A stretch of DNA of 64,000 bases from Qipengyuania proteolytica (GCF_019711565.1 NZ_JAIGNN010000002.1:558001-622000), one strand, 5' to 3'; positions 19,374 to 28,667 are shown, counted from the stretch's first letter. Made by a program: numbers and translations. Notes: a model not told the origin generated them from the sequence alone.

Positions 19374-20159
19374 CTAGGAAGTCAGGAAGGCAACGAGGGC
19401 CCTGACCTTCTTGGTCCGCCATTGCGGCGTCGGAGCGACCAGCCAGTAAGCGCGCGTGCCGGGTTCCGGCCCTTCGAGCACCTCGAGCTTGCCCGCCTCG
19501 ATCGCCTCTTTCGCGAGCAGTTCCGGCAGGATCGCCTTGCCGAGGCCCGCCATCGCGCTGGAGAGCGCCTGGCCGGCGTTGGAGACGCTGACATGCGCCG
19601 CGACCCCGTCCTGCAGCGGGAGGCCCCAGTCGATCCACCGGTCGGGCGCGCCGGGCGCTGCCACGGTCACGCGGCGCGCGGCGGCGAGCTCGACGCCCTG
19701 AAGGTCGCCCGGCCCGTCGACCAGCCGGATCGCGAAATCGAGGTTCACCTCGGTGAAATCAGCGTTCTCGTCGGCCACGAAGGCGAACTTGATGTCGGGG
19801 TTCACCTCGGCGAATTTGGCCAGCCGCGGAGCGAGCCACTGGGCGTAAAATTCGCGCGGGACGGCGATGGTGTAGCTGTCGCTCGCCTGCCCGGCCTGCA
19901 TGGCGGACACGCTTTCCTCAAACTTGAGGAAGCCTTCGCGCAGCGCGTCGAGCCCGGCGGAGCCTTCCTGCGTCAGCTCCAGCCCCTTGCTCGTGCGGCG
20001 GAACAGCACCGTGCCGAGGTGGTCCTCCAGCGCGCGGATCTGTTGGCCCACGGCGGCAGGCGTCACCGCCAGCTCGTCCGCGGCGCGGGTGAACGAGAGG
20101 TGCCGCGCGGCGGCATCGTATACGCGCAGGGCGTTCAGGGGCAGGTGCGTGCGCTTCAT
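19374..20159 (-). CDS. LysR family regulator, GcvA-like
   Basis: The 261-residue product has an N-terminal winged HTH (LNALRVYDAAARHLSFTRAADELAVTPAAVGQQIRALEDHLG, residues 8-50), typical of GcvA-type LysR regulators. A periplasmic-binding-fold effector domain follows. It is shorter than GcvA (305 residues) because the C-terminus is compact. It is divergent from ppk1; a TGCGGCAC/GTGCCGCA palindrome lies in the shared spacer at 20188-20209. The regulated gene and ligand are unknown. Confidence 0.85.
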   Translation of the reverse strand: MKRTHLPLNALRVYDAAARHLSFTRAADELAVTPAAVGQQIRALEDHLGTVLFRRTSKGLELTQEGSAGLDALREGFLKFEESVSAMQAGQASDSYTIAVPREFYAQWLAPRLAKFAEVNPDIKFAFVADENADFTEVNLDFAIRLVDGPGDLQGVELAAARRVTVAAPGAPDRWIDWGLPLQDGVAAHVSVSNAGQALSSAMAGLGKAILPELLAKEAIEAGKLEVLEGPEPGTRAYWLVAPTPQWRTKKVRALVAFLTS

Positions 20160-20187
20160 CGGACGGCGGACTTAGGGAATGTTGCAT

Positions 20188-20209
20188 TGCGGCACAAGAT
20201 AGTGCCGCA
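20188..20209. promoter_or_regulatory. palindrome in the LysR-ppk1 divergent spacer
   Basis: TGCGGCAC-AAGATA-GTGCCGCA is an 8-bp perfect inverted repeat in the 117-nt region between the LysR-type gene and ppk1. Its place upstream of a LysR gene makes it a candidate operator. It does not contain the classical T-N11-A core, so the assignment is tentative. Confidence 0.4.
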
Positions 20210-20276
20210 TCCTAAGCGCTTGTCACGGACGTGCAACATGCGCCAGACAGGGGGCATGCCGAAGACGCGCCTCGCC

Positions 20277-22436
20277 ATGAACGACGACACCACCCCTGTT
20301 TCGGCCCCAGCGGAGCCCCCGCGGTTCGACGCGCCGGAGACGCGCTACGTCAACCGCGAGCTGAGCTGGCTGAGCTTCAACCGCCGCGTGGTGGCCGAGG
20401 CGGAGAACGCCGCGTACCCGCTGCTGGAGCGGCTGCGCTTCCTCTCGATCTCGGCCAGCAATCTCGACGAGTTCACGATGATCCGCGTGGCCGGCCTCGA
20501 AGGCCAGGCGAGCCGCGGGCTGGAAACGCTGAGCATCGAAGGCCGCGACCCGCAACAGCAGCTGGAGGCGATCCGCGCCGAACTCGCCGTGCTGGTGGCC
20601 CGCCAGCAGCGCGTGCTGGACGACCTCAGACGCCTGCTCGCGCTGGAAGGCATCTGGATCGCCACGATCGAGGATCTCGACAAGAAACAGAAGGCCTGGC
20701 TGCAGGAGTATTTCGAGAACGACATCCTCCCGCTGATCACCCCGCAGGCGATCGATCCCTCGCACCCCTTCCCCTTCGTCGCCAACCTCGGCACCGGCGT
20801 GATCTTCCGGCTCAAGCGCGGCAAGCGGCAGGCGGACCTCGTCGAGATGGTGCTGATCCCCAGCGGCGCCCCGCGCTTCGTGCGTGTACCGGGCGAAAAG
20901 GCGATCTACGTTTCGATCGAGCAGCTGATCGTGCAGTTCGCCAGCCTGCTGTTCCCCGGCTTCAAGATCCTCGGCGACGGGCTGTTCCGCGTGCTGCGCG
21001 ACAGCGACATCGAGGTCGAGGAAGAGGCCGAAGACCTGGTCCGCTATTTCCGCACCGCGATCCAGCGCCGCCGCCGCGGCCGCGCCGTGCTGCTCGAGCT
21101 GGACGACGAATGCGACGAGGCCGCCGAGGCGCTGCTGCGCGAGCAGCTCGAACTCGACGAGGCGATGGTCGTCAAGACCTCGGGCATGCTCGGCCTCGCC
21201 GACCTGGCGACGGTGTGCAACGAGCCACGCCCCGATCTCAAGTTCGAGGCCTTCAGCCCGCGCTATCCCGAACGCATCCTTGCGCATGACGGCGACTGCT
21301 TTTCCGCCATTCGCGAGAAGGACATCGTCATCCACCACCCCTATGAAACTTTCGAGGTGGTGGTCGATTTCCTGCGCCAGGCGGCACGCGACCCCGCCGT
21401 CATGTCGATCAAGCAGACGCTCTATCGCGCGGGCGACCAGTCGCCGGTGATCGGTGCGCTGATCGAAGCAGCGGAGAACGGCAAGGCGGTGACCGCCGTA
21501 GTCGAACTCAAGGCCCGCTTCGACGAGGAGCGCAACATCCACTGGGCGAACGAGCTGGAACGCGCGGGCGTGCAGGTGATCTACGGCTTCACCGAGTGGA
21601 AGACCCACGCCAAGGTCAGCCTGGTGGTGCGGCGCGAAGAGGATGGCTACGCCACCTACTGCCACTTCGGCACGGGCAATTACCACCCGGTCAACGCACG
21701 CATCTATACCGATTTCAGCTATTTCACCGCCGATCCGGCGCTGGGCCGCGATGCCGCCAAGCTGTTCAACTTCGTCACCGGTTATATCGAACCGGCCGAA
21801 CTCGAGAAGCTCGCCATTTCGCCCATCGGGCTGCAGGACAAGCTGTACCAGCTGATCGATCGCGAGATCGCGAATGCCAAGGCGGGCAAGCCCGCAGGCA
21901 TCTGGGCCAAGATGAATTCGATCACCAACAAGGGCGTGATCGACAAGCTCTACGAAGCGAGCGCGGCGGGCGTCCAGATCGTGCTGGTGGTGCGCGGCAT
22001 CTGCTCGCTGCGCGCAGGCGTGCCCGGCCTGTCGGAGAATATCAGCGTGAAATCGATCATCGGCCGCTTCCTCGAACACAGCCGCTTGTGGGCCTTCGCC
22101 AACGGCACCGATTTGCCGAGTAAGAAGGCAGAGGTCTGGATCACCAGCGCCGATGCCATGAGCCGCAACCTCGAACACCGGGTCGAGGTGATGGTGCCGG
22201 TCACCAACCGCACGGTCCACGACCAGCTTCTGGGGCAGGTGATGCTCGCCAATATCCTCGACACCGAACGCAGCTGGCGGCTGGAGCCCAACGGCCAGTA
22301 CGAGCGCATGCGCGTGGGCGAAGGTGGCTTCAACTGCCACGATTACTTCATGGACAACCCCTCGCTCTCGGGTCGCGGCAAGGCGCTGGCCGAGCATGAG
22401 GTGCCGCATCTGAGCCTGCGGGACCGCACCGCGTGA
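20277..22436 (+). CDS. ppk1: polyphosphate kinase 1
   Basis: PPK1 makes inorganic polyphosphate from ATP. The product of about 719 residues has the N-terminal RYVNRELSWLSFNRRVVAEA, the SASNLDEFTMIRVAGL segment and MSIKQTLYRAGDQSPVI. The phosphohistidine region YCHFGTGNYHPVNARIYTDFS is followed by the second phospholipase-D-like half. In-frame ATGs at 20238, 20256 and 20277 all precede the conserved part; none has a strong ribosome-binding site, so the start is uncertain by up to 13 codons. Its TGA overlaps the GTG start of ppx by 4 nt, so the pair forms an operon. Confidence 0.96.
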   Translation: MNDDTTPVSAPAEPPRFDAPETRYVNRELSWLSFNRRVVAEAENAAYPLLERLRFLSISASNLDEFTMIRVAGLEGQASRGLETLSIEGRDPQQQLEAIRAELAVLVARQQRVLDDLRRLLALEGIWIATIEDLDKKQKAWLQEYFENDILPLITPQAIDPSHPFPFVANLGTGVIFRLKRGKRQADLVEMVLIPSGAPRFVRVPGEKAIYVSIEQLIVQFASLLFPGFKILGDGLFRVLRDSDIEVEEEAEDLVRYFRTAIQRRRRGRAVLLELDDECDEAAEALLREQLELDEAMVVKTSGMLGLADLATVCNEPRPDLKFEAFSPRYPERILAHDGDCFSAIREKDIVIHHPYETFEVVVDFLRQAARDPAVMSIKQTLYRAGDQSPVIGALIEAAENGKAVTAVVELKARFDEERNIHWANELERAGVQVIYGFTEWKTHAKVSLVVRREEDGYATYCHFGTGNYHPVNARIYTDFSYFTADPALGRDAAKLFNFVTGYIEPAELEKLAISPIGLQDKLYQLIDREIANAKAGKPAGIWAKMNSITNKGVIDKLYEASAAGVQIVLVVRGICSLRAGVPGLSENISVKSIIGRFLEHSRLWAFANGTDLPSKKAEVWITSADAMSRNLEHRVEVMVPVTNRTVHDQLLGQVMLANILDTERSWRLEPNGQYERMRVGEGGFNCHDYFMDNPSLSGRGKALAEHEVPHLSLRDRTA

Positions 22437-23914
22437 GCCGCAAGCGCGGCGGCCACGACCGGCTCGTCAAACCGCCCCGTGCGGTGATCGACATCGGATC
22501 GAACACCGTCCGCCTCGTGATCTACGAGGGCAGCAGGCGCGCGCCTGAAACCGTCTGGAACGAGAAGGTGGCGGCGCGGCTTGGGCGCGACATCTCGACC
22601 ACCGGACGGATCCCGCAGGAAGCCGAGGACGAGGCGCTGGCCGCCCTCGCCCGCTATGCGCTGATCATCCAGGACCTGGGCATCGACGACGTGCAGGCGG
22701 TGGCGACGGCGGCCGCGCGCGATGCCAAGAACGGGCAGGAGTTTCTGGCCAAGGTGGCGGCGCTGGGGCTCGAACCGCGCCTGCTCTCGGGCGAGGAAGA
22801 GGCCTGCATTTCGGCCAATGGCGCGCTCGGTGCCTTTCCCGGCGCGCATGGCGTCGTTGCCGATCTCGGCGGCGGCAGCCTCGAGCTCGTGTCGATCCAT
22901 TCGAACGAGTGCCACCAGGCCCATTCGCTGCCCTTCGGCACATTGCGCCTGCCTGCCTTCCGCGCGATGGGCGGGTTCGAGCAGCGCATCCACGACGCGC
23001 TGAGCGAGGTCGGCTGGGCGGCGACACATCCCGGCCCGCTCTACATGATCGGCGGGACATGGCGCGCGCTGGCGGCTTACGCCATGCGGGAGCTGGATTA
23101 CCCGCTGACCGATCCGCATGGTTTCGTCCTGTCGGTCGAGGATGCCGACCGCATGGCCGCCGAGCTGGTGGAGGCCAAGCCCGAAAAACTCACGCAGATC
23201 AGCGGGATCTCGGAAATGCGCGCGGGCTACCTCCCCGATGCCGCCGCGCTGCTGCGCCCGCTGTTGGCGGAATTCCAGCCGGAATCGCTGGTGTTTTCCA
23301 GCTGGGGGATCCGCGAAGGGTTGCTCTATTCGCGGCTCGATGCCGCGCAGCAGGCGCGCGATCCGCTCCTCGCCGGCATCGCCGCCTTTGCCGCCGTGCG
23401 CGACAGCCACGTGACCGACGCGACGCTCGTTTCCGCCTGGACCGCCGACCTCGTCGAGCATGCGAAGCCCGGCGACGAGCGCAAGCGCATCGCCGCGGCA
23501 CAGCTTGCCGCTTCGCTCCGCCGGGTGGAGCCGAACCTCAGGCTCAACCACGCGGTCGAGTGGTCGCTCGACAAGCGCTGGATCGATCTCAGCCCGCGTG
23601 GCCGCGCGATGATCTGCGCCGCTCTCGTCGGCGCGCTCGGCCGGACCGAACTGCCCGACCGCCTGCGCGTCCTCGCCAGCGACGAAGACCTGCGCGAGGG
23701 CATGACCTGGGGGCTCGGCCTGCGGCTGGCCCAGCGGCTGGGCGCGGGGACACGCGAGAGCCTGTCGCACAGCTCGCTGCGGCGCGAGGAAGAGGCGCTG
23801 GTCCTCCACCTCGACGAAAACCGCGCCGCACTGGCGGCGGGACCGGTCGACAAGGAGCTGGCCATGCTGGCGGACTGGCTGGGGCTGGAAGCGCGGGTGG
23901 AGGTGGGGACTTAG
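22433..23914 (+). CDS. ppx: exopolyphosphatase / pppGpp phosphohydrolase
   Basis: Ppx/GppA enzymes remove phosphate from polyphosphate or pppGpp. The 493-residue product starts with GTG overlapping the ppk1 stop (GTGA). It has the actin-like ATPase signatures RAVIDIGSNTVRLVIYEG (phosphate 1) and VVADLGGGSLELVSIH (phosphate 2). A long C-terminal helical domain follows. Pairing with ppk1 suggests polyphosphate turnover rather than (or as well as) pppGpp hydrolysis; the sequence alone does not separate the two. Confidence 0.93.
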   Translation: MSRKRGGHDRLVKPPRAVIDIGSNTVRLVIYEGSRRAPETVWNEKVAARLGRDISTTGRIPQEAEDEALAALARYALIIQDLGIDDVQAVATAAARDAKNGQEFLAKVAALGLEPRLLSGEEEACISANGALGAFPGAHGVVADLGGGSLELVSIHSNECHQAHSLPFGTLRLPAFRAMGGFEQRIHDALSEVGWAATHPGPLYMIGGTWRALAAYAMRELDYPLTDPHGFVLSVEDADRMAAELVEAKPEKLTQISGISEMRAGYLPDAAALLRPLLAEFQPESLVFSSWGIREGLLYSRLDAAQQARDPLLAGIAAFAAVRDSHVTDATLVSAWTADLVEHAKPGDERKRIAAAQLAASLRRVEPNLRLNHAVEWSLDKRWIDLSPRGRAMICAALVGALGRTELPDRLRVLASDEDLREGMTWGLGLRLAQRLGAGTRESLSHSSLRREEEALVLHLDENRAALAAGPVDKELAMLADWLGLEARVEVGT

Positions 23915-23992
23915 CTGGCGAGTAGCGCTGCAGAGTGGATGACCGCTAACGACCCGATTGCCGACAATTTGCATTTATGGTCAGGTAGCTAA

Positions 23993-24283
23993 ATGAGCGG
24001 GAACCCGTCATATAATGCGCTTCAGAAAGAAGTTTGTGTGGAATGCGGTTGGTGCGGTGGGATTGTCGATGGAAAGCCATCCCACGTCGATAACTTCATT
24101 CCAGAAGCAGGTCCTGTGAGCGCAGACCAATTCGTAGATTGGCTGTTTATTGCAGAAGGAATGGACCCCTCCGAAGACTCCGATAGATGGCAGGTGCACA
24201 AGGACCATCTACGCGCACCGTTTATTCGCCACATTGGAGCCGAGATTGTAGATGCCTCGATGCTCCAATGGGATGTCGGCTAA
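23993..24283 (+). CDS. hypothetical small Cys-containing protein
   Basis: I do not recognise it. The 96-residue product has CVECGWCGG near the N-terminus (three Cys in a CxxCxxC arrangement) and is otherwise acidic, without membrane segments. The DNA is AT-richer than its neighbours, suggesting recent acquisition. It lies between ppx and the convergent apaG. The product could be a small metal-binding protein, but only one cysteine cluster is present. Confidence 0.55.
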   Translation: MSGNPSYNALQKEVCVECGWCGGIVDGKPSHVDNFIPEAGPVSADQFVDWLFIAEGMDPSEDSDRWQVHKDHLRAPFIRHIGAEIVDASMLQWDVG

Positions 24284-24304
24284 CCACCCAAAAGCGGTCG
24301 ACAA

Positions 24305-24706
24305 TCAGTTCGCCGTTGCAGGCGCCGCGAGCGGGAAGAACGGGATGCGCACCTCGATCGGCGAGCCGTCTTCGGCGTGGAAGGTGTAGAAGCCTTCCAT
24401 CGAGCCATGCGGCGTTTCGAGCGGGCAGCCGCTGACGTAGTCGTGGCTCTTGCCCGGCATCAGCACCGGCTGTTCGCCGACCACGCCTTCGCCATCGACA
24501 TGGCTGACCATGCCGCGCCCGTCGGTGATGCGCCAGTGGCGGGTCATCAGCTGGACGCGCTCGTGCGAGTGGTTCTCGATGCGGATGTGATAGACCCAGA
24601 ACCACTTGCCCGCTTCGGGCTGCGATTGCTCGGGCAGGAAGTTCACCGCGACCCGGACGGTAATCCCGTCGGTCGTTGCGGCATGCTGGAATAGCTCCTT
24701 GATCAC
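24305..24706 (-). CDS. apaG: ApaG domain protein
   Basis: ApaG is a small immunoglobulin-like fold protein of unclear function, associated with cobalt/magnesium tolerance and Ap4A metabolism in enterobacteria. The product (VIKELFQHAATTDGITVRVAV...) has FWVYHIRIENHSHERVQLMTRHWRITDG and the glycine-rich VVGEQPVLMPGKSHDYVSGCPL, plus GSMEGFYTF, all typical. The GTG at 24706 is preferred over the ATG at 24733, because it has GGGG upstream and the ATG lies inside the 36-nt hairpin at 24728-24763. Family length about 125; here 133. Confidence 0.92.
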   Translation of the reverse strand: MIKELFQHAATTDGITVRVAVNFLPEQSQPEAGKWFWVYHIRIENHSHERVQLMTRHWRITDGRGMVSHVDGEGVVGEQPVLMPGKSHDYVSGCPLETPHGSMEGFYTFHAEDGSPIEVRIPFFPLAAPATAN

Positions 24707-24727
24707 GCCCCTAACGTAATACGCATG

Positions 24728-24763
24728 CGCCATGGTGCAAGTGTTCGCACCTGCACCATGGCG
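24728..24763. repeat. strong 36-nt hairpin between apaG and the S9 peptidase gene
   Basis: CGCCATGGTGCA (24728-24739) pairs perfectly with TGCACCATGGCG (24752-24763). After one mismatch the stem continues GTG-TTCG-CAC, a UUCG-type tetraloop. There is no T-run, so it is not a standard terminator. It could be an mRNA 3'-end stabiliser for the peptidase gene or a palindromic operator. Confidence 0.6.
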
Positions 24764-24793
24764 AGTTATCCTCTACGGCGAGAGAGCTGCGCT

Positions 24794-26749
24794 TTAGTCC
24801 GCCGGGTTGTGCTGGGCGAGGAAGTCGAGCAGCGCTTCGTACCACTTCTGCTCGTTCTCGGGCTTGTCGAAGCCGTGGCCCTCGTCCTCGAACACCAGCT
24901 CGACCGGGACCACCGGCGCGTTCTTGGCGGCATTCTTGAACTTGTTGAACTGCGAGATCGGCACGTTGGAATCGAGCTTGCCATGCGCCACCAGCACCGG
25001 GCGCGACAGCGTGCCTGCCAGGCGGTAGGGAGAGACCGTGTCGAGATCGAACTCCTCCTCCCCCTCGACGCGCTGGGCCCATTTCTTGCCCGCATCGCGG
25101 CTGAAGAAGCGGCGATCGTATTTGAGCATCAGGTCCCAGTCGGTCACGCCGGCGAAGCTGGCGGCGCAGCGATAGCGCTCGGGATTGCGGATCACCGACC
25201 ACAGCGCGGCATAGCCGCCGTAGGACGACCCGACCACGCATACGCGGTCCTTGCTGGCGATGCCTTCCTTCACGGCCCAGTCCATCGCGTCGTCGAGATC
25301 GTCCTGCATCGCGCGGCCGATCTGGCCGGTGCCGAGTTCGAAGAACGCCTCGCCATAGCCGCCCGAACCGCGGAAATTGGGCTGCAGCACGGCATAGCCG
25401 CGATTGGCGAGCACCTGGACCTCGCTGTTGTAGTCGAGCTTGTCGCGCACGCCGTACGGCCCGCCATGCGGCAGGATCACCAGCGGCAGGTCCTTGGCCT
25501 CGCGCCCGCGCGGCAGCGTGAGATAGGCGCGGATCTTGGTCCCGTCGCGGGCGGTGTAGGTCACGGGCCTGGGCTTCGCGAGCTGCGTCTCGTCGATCTG
25601 CGGGCGCAGTTCCATGAACAGGTCGAGGCGCTTTTCCGCCGGAGTGAAGGTATAATAGGCACCCGGATCGGCGGCCCCGCCGGCCCACACGATCATGCGG
25701 GAATCGTCCTCCGCGCGCGAGGCCACCCAGACTTCTTCTTCGCCCAGGGCGGAGCCCAGAGCCTGGTAGAGCTTGTCGTACTCAGGATCGAACCAGTGCA
25801 CCCGGTCCCGGTCGTCGGTGTAATAGACGCCGAGCGGCTTGTCGTCGCGCCAGATGACACCATCCAGATCGTATTCGGGATGCTCGTACACCGTCTCGAT
25901 CGGCTCTCGGGTGGAAAGGTCGTAGAGATAGAGCCCGACGCGACCGCTCTCGCCTTCGCGTAGAACGTAGCCCTGGCTGGACCCGCTCACGATCTGCGAA
26001 ACGTCCCAGAACTTCTCCTCGAACTCGCCTTCCTTGATCTTCTCGATCAGGCGGAACTTGTCGTTCGCAGTGTCGCGATAATAGATCCTCAGCGCACGGT
26101 GGTGGTAACCCATGCCGAGCCGGACCACCCCTGCATCGTCGGCCACCCAGGTCCATACCCCTTCGATGGGGCGCTGAACGATATCGGTCTCGCCGCCCTT
26201 GGTAAGCTCGTAGCGAACGACCGAAGGATAGTCGTAGATCGTGCGCTGGATCGCCACCAGGGCGAACGAGCCGTCATCCGCGACGTGGACCAGGTTGTCG
26301 CCTTCGATCGTGCGATATTTTTCGCCGAGCACCTGCATGTTGCCGGTATCGAGCTCGACCAGGGTGAGGCGGCTGAACTGCATCTCGTCGCCGAAGACTT
26401 GGCCCGTGGCGGTCAGCGAGACCAGCAGCTTGTTGTTGCCGGCCCACCGAACCCACTTGATCTCGTTGCCGCCCCCGACCGAATAGCGGCGGATCAGCTT
26501 GTTGTCGGCGGGATCGATCAACGCAACGTAATGGCCGCCATCGACGACCGCCTTGGTGACGACCACTTTGCCGTTTGGCGACAGGCGCGTGTGCGAAAAC
26601 GGGCTGCGCTTGGCGAAGGCGGAAAGGTCGATCGGTTGCGGCCGGATATCGGCCGATGCGCTGGCGGCATCCGCCCCGGCACCCTGGGCAACGGCAGGCG
26701 CTGCGCAAAGAAGGACAAGCGGCGCTGCGACCCGGAATACACGTAACAT
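24794..26749 (-). CDS. exported S9 family peptidase (prolyl oligopeptidase type)
   Basis: The 651-residue product has a signal peptide (MLRVFRVAAPLVLLCAAPAVAQG). A beta-propeller-like region runs to about residue 395, and a C-terminal alpha/beta hydrolase domain follows. The catalytic serine lies in GSSYGGYAALW (Ser509), with Asp593 in HGKLDSNVP and His625 in DEGHGFDKP. It would act on peptides in the periplasm or outside. It is transcribed alone; the upstream spacer is shared with the pilus genes. Confidence 0.93.
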   Translation of the reverse strand: MLRVFRVAAPLVLLCAAPAVAQGAGADAASASADIRPQPIDLSAFAKRSPFSHTRLSPNGKVVVTKAVVDGGHYVALIDPADNKLIRRYSVGGGNEIKWVRWAGNNKLLVSLTATGQVFGDEMQFSRLTLVELDTGNMQVLGEKYRTIEGDNLVHVADDGSFALVAIQRTIYDYPSVVRYELTKGGETDIVQRPIEGVWTWVADDAGVVRLGMGYHHRALRIYYRDTANDKFRLIEKIKEGEFEEKFWDVSQIVSGSSQGYVLREGESGRVGLYLYDLSTREPIETVYEHPEYDLDGVIWRDDKPLGVYYTDDRDRVHWFDPEYDKLYQALGSALGEEEVWVASRAEDDSRMIVWAGGAADPGAYYTFTPAEKRLDLFMELRPQIDETQLAKPRPVTYTARDGTKIRAYLTLPRGREAKDLPLVILPHGGPYGVRDKLDYNSEVQVLANRGYAVLQPNFRGSGGYGEAFFELGTGQIGRAMQDDLDDAMDWAVKEGIASKDRVCVVGSSYGGYAALWSVIRNPERYRCAASFAGVTDWDLMLKYDRRFFSRDAGKKWAQRVEGEEEFDLDTVSPYRLAGTLSRPVLVAHGKLDSNVPISQFNKFKNAAKNAPVVPVELVFEDEGHGFDKPENEQKWYEALLDFLAQHNPAD

Positions 26750-26824
26750 GACGACCCCCTGAAAGAGAAACCTTTCGTTAGGTACAATAACCGCTTGTTT
26801 TCGCCAGACAAGCGCAAGTCATGG

Positions 26825-26839
26825 TTAAAATCTGTTTAC
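26825..26839 (+). promoter_or_regulatory. near-consensus CtrA-type site upstream of pilus genes
   Basis: TTAA-N7-TTAC lies about 85 nt before the first Tad-like gene; the alphaproteobacterial CtrA consensus is TTAA-N7-TTAA. In Caulobacter CtrA controls pilus genes, so the position is suggestive. One mismatch and a single site leave it tentative. Confidence 0.35.
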
Positions 26840-26922
26840 CGGGACGTGTTACAAACCGCTAACCCCGTCGGATTTACCTCATGGTCACCATGGGTGGAAA
26901 CTCGCAGACAGGGAAATCGGGC

Positions 26923-28182
26923 ATGATCGTGAAACTCGCGAATGTGCTGCGTCGCCTGCGCGGCGACAACAAGGGCAACGTCCTGCTGATGGCGGGTGCG
27001 GCGCTGACCGGGCTCGTCGGGGCGGCGGGCATCGGCGTCGACACCGTGCAGTGGTACCTGTGGAAGCGCCAGATGCAGCAGGCAGTCGATACCGGCTCGG
27101 TCGCGGGCGCAATCGCGATGGCCTATGGCCGCAATGCCAGCACCGCGGTCAATTCCGAAGTCAGCCGCACGGCCAACACCGCCTACACGATGGAAGCGAT
27201 CAACCGCCCGCCCACCACCGGCGCCTATGCCGGAGACAGCGGCGCGATCGAGGTGATCGCCTGGACCAAGCAGTCACTGCCCTTCTCAAGCGTATTCCTC
27301 GCCACCGCGCCAACGGTGCGCACCCGCGCGGTCGCCAAGGCCGTGGCAGTCGGCACGCCCTGCGTCATCGCGGTGGCGGACGATGGCACCGGCATCGAGA
27401 TTTTCGGTAGCGCAGCAGTCGGCCTCGATTGCCCGATCGCGTCCAATTCGCCCGACGGGGTGTCGATCGACGCGGGCGGTTCGAGCTATCTCGATTCCGA
27501 CCTGATCATGAGCGTCGGCGGGATCGACTATGCCGCCGACAACATTCCGGCGGATGCGGCGGTCGTACCCTACGGCCTGCCGGTCGAGGATCCGCTCGCC
27601 AGCCGCGACCTCAGCTTCAACGCCGGCGGCTGCACGAAGAACAACTATCGCGTGAACCCCAGCGAATATGCCGAGCCCACGGGCGGTACCTATTGCAACG
27701 GCATGACCTTGCAGGGGACGGTCCGCTTCCACGGCGGGGTCTATTTCATCAAGGGCGGCACGCTGAAGATCAACTCGGGCGCGGACGTGGGCCTCGCCGG
27801 GACCGGCGGGGTCACCTTCGTGCTCACCGGTACCAATGCCAACAACATCGCCACCATCGCGATCAACGCCGGCGCCACCGTCAACCTCGAGGCGCGCAGT
27901 TCGGCCGAGGACGCGAAATGGGGCGGGATCCTGTTCTACCAGGACCCGGCCGGCGATGCGACGCACACGATCAACGGCGGCGCGGGCATCAACCTCGAAG
28001 GCATCATCTACATGCCGACCGGGGACATGACCTATAACGGCGATTCCAGCCAGAGCGCCCAGTGCCTGCTGATGGTGGTCGAACGGGTGCGCTTCGGCGG
28101 GACCAACAATATCGAGAACAATTGCAATGCGGACGTAGACGCCTGGGCAGGCACCGCCCGCGTCGTCAGGGTAGTGGAGTAG
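26923..28182 (+). CDS. TadG-like pilus assembly protein
   Basis: The 419-residue product has the N-terminal Flp pilus-assembly TadE/G-like segment (DNKGNVLLMAGAALTGLVGAAGIGVDTVQWYLWKRQMQQA). It consists of a class III signal/membrane helix and the Asp after the helix, and is followed by a large Gly/Asn/Thr-rich extracytoplasmic part. It lacks an evident von Willebrand domain. The start at 26923 has AGGGA upstream; in-frame ATGs exist at 26881 and 26890. It forms an operon with the next two genes. The tadABC motor genes are not in the window. Confidence 0.8.
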   Translation: MIVKLANVLRRLRGDNKGNVLLMAGAALTGLVGAAGIGVDTVQWYLWKRQMQQAVDTGSVAGAIAMAYGRNASTAVNSEVSRTANTAYTMEAINRPPTTGAYAGDSGAIEVIAWTKQSLPFSSVFLATAPTVRTRAVAKAVAVGTPCVIAVADDGTGIEIFGSAAVGLDCPIASNSPDGVSIDAGGSSYLDSDLIMSVGGIDYAADNIPADAAVVPYGLPVEDPLASRDLSFNAGGCTKNNYRVNPSEYAEPTGGTYCNGMTLQGTVRFHGGVYFIKGGTLKINSGADVGLAGTGGVTFVLTGTNANNIATIAINAGATVNLEARSSAEDAKWGGILFYQDPAGDATHTINGGAGINLEGIIYMPTGDMTYNGDSSQSAQCLLMVVERVRFGGTNNIENNCNADVDAWAGTARVVRVVE

Positions 28183-28187
28183 GATCG

Positions 28188-28667
28188 ATGATCTTCGCTT
28201 TCTTCCAGCGCCTCATCAGGGACCAGAACGGGGTCGGCTTCGTCGAGCTGTCGATGGTTGCGCCGCTGCTGGCCCTCATGTTCCTCGGCATGATCGACCT
28301 CAGCAAGGTCGTGGCCGCGCGGGTCGACATGGAACAGGCGGCACAGCGCACCACCGACTATGCGCTCGGCAAGCGTCCGCCCAACGGTAACACCAGCTAT
28401 CTCGTCAGCGAGGCCGTGAGTGCATCGGGCCAGGGCAGCGGCGATGTCACGGTGCGCCTGATCCTCGAATGCGACGGCGTGGTCCAGAGCAACTACACCG
28501 GCACCTGCGCCAGCGGCGCGGTGACCAAGCGGTTCGCCAGCGTGGCGATCAGGAAAACCGTCTCCACCGGTTTCAACTGGCGCGGCATCGCCGCGATCTT
28601 CTCTGGCGGGAGCGCCTCCTATACCCCGGTCACCGTGACCGGCGACAGCATCGTGAGGCTGCAGTGA
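28188..28667 (+). CDS. TadE-like pilus assembly protein
   Basis: The 159-residue product (MIFAFFQRLIRDQNGVGFVELSMVAPLLALMFLGMIDL) has the TadE-type prepilin-like N-terminus (GxxxxE motif GVGFVE then a hydrophobic helix). The Ser/Gly/Thr-rich rest is predicted outside the membrane. It has a good ribosome-binding site (GGAGTAGGATCG). Its stop shares a base with the next gene (TGATG). It probably acts as a minor pseudopilin. Confidence 0.82.
   Translation: MIFAFFQRLIRDQNGVGFVELSMVAPLLALMFLGMIDLSKVVAARVDMEQAAQRTTDYALGKRPPNGNTSYLVSEAVSASGQGSGDVTVRLILECDGVVQSNYTGTCASGAVTKRFASVAIRKTVSTGFNWRGIAAIFSGGSASYTPVTVTGDSIVRLQ

Noticed and set aside
20223..22409. Open frame opposite ppk1 (about 728 codons)
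   Set aside because: ppk1 is certain on the + strand, and the antisense frame is a composition effect.
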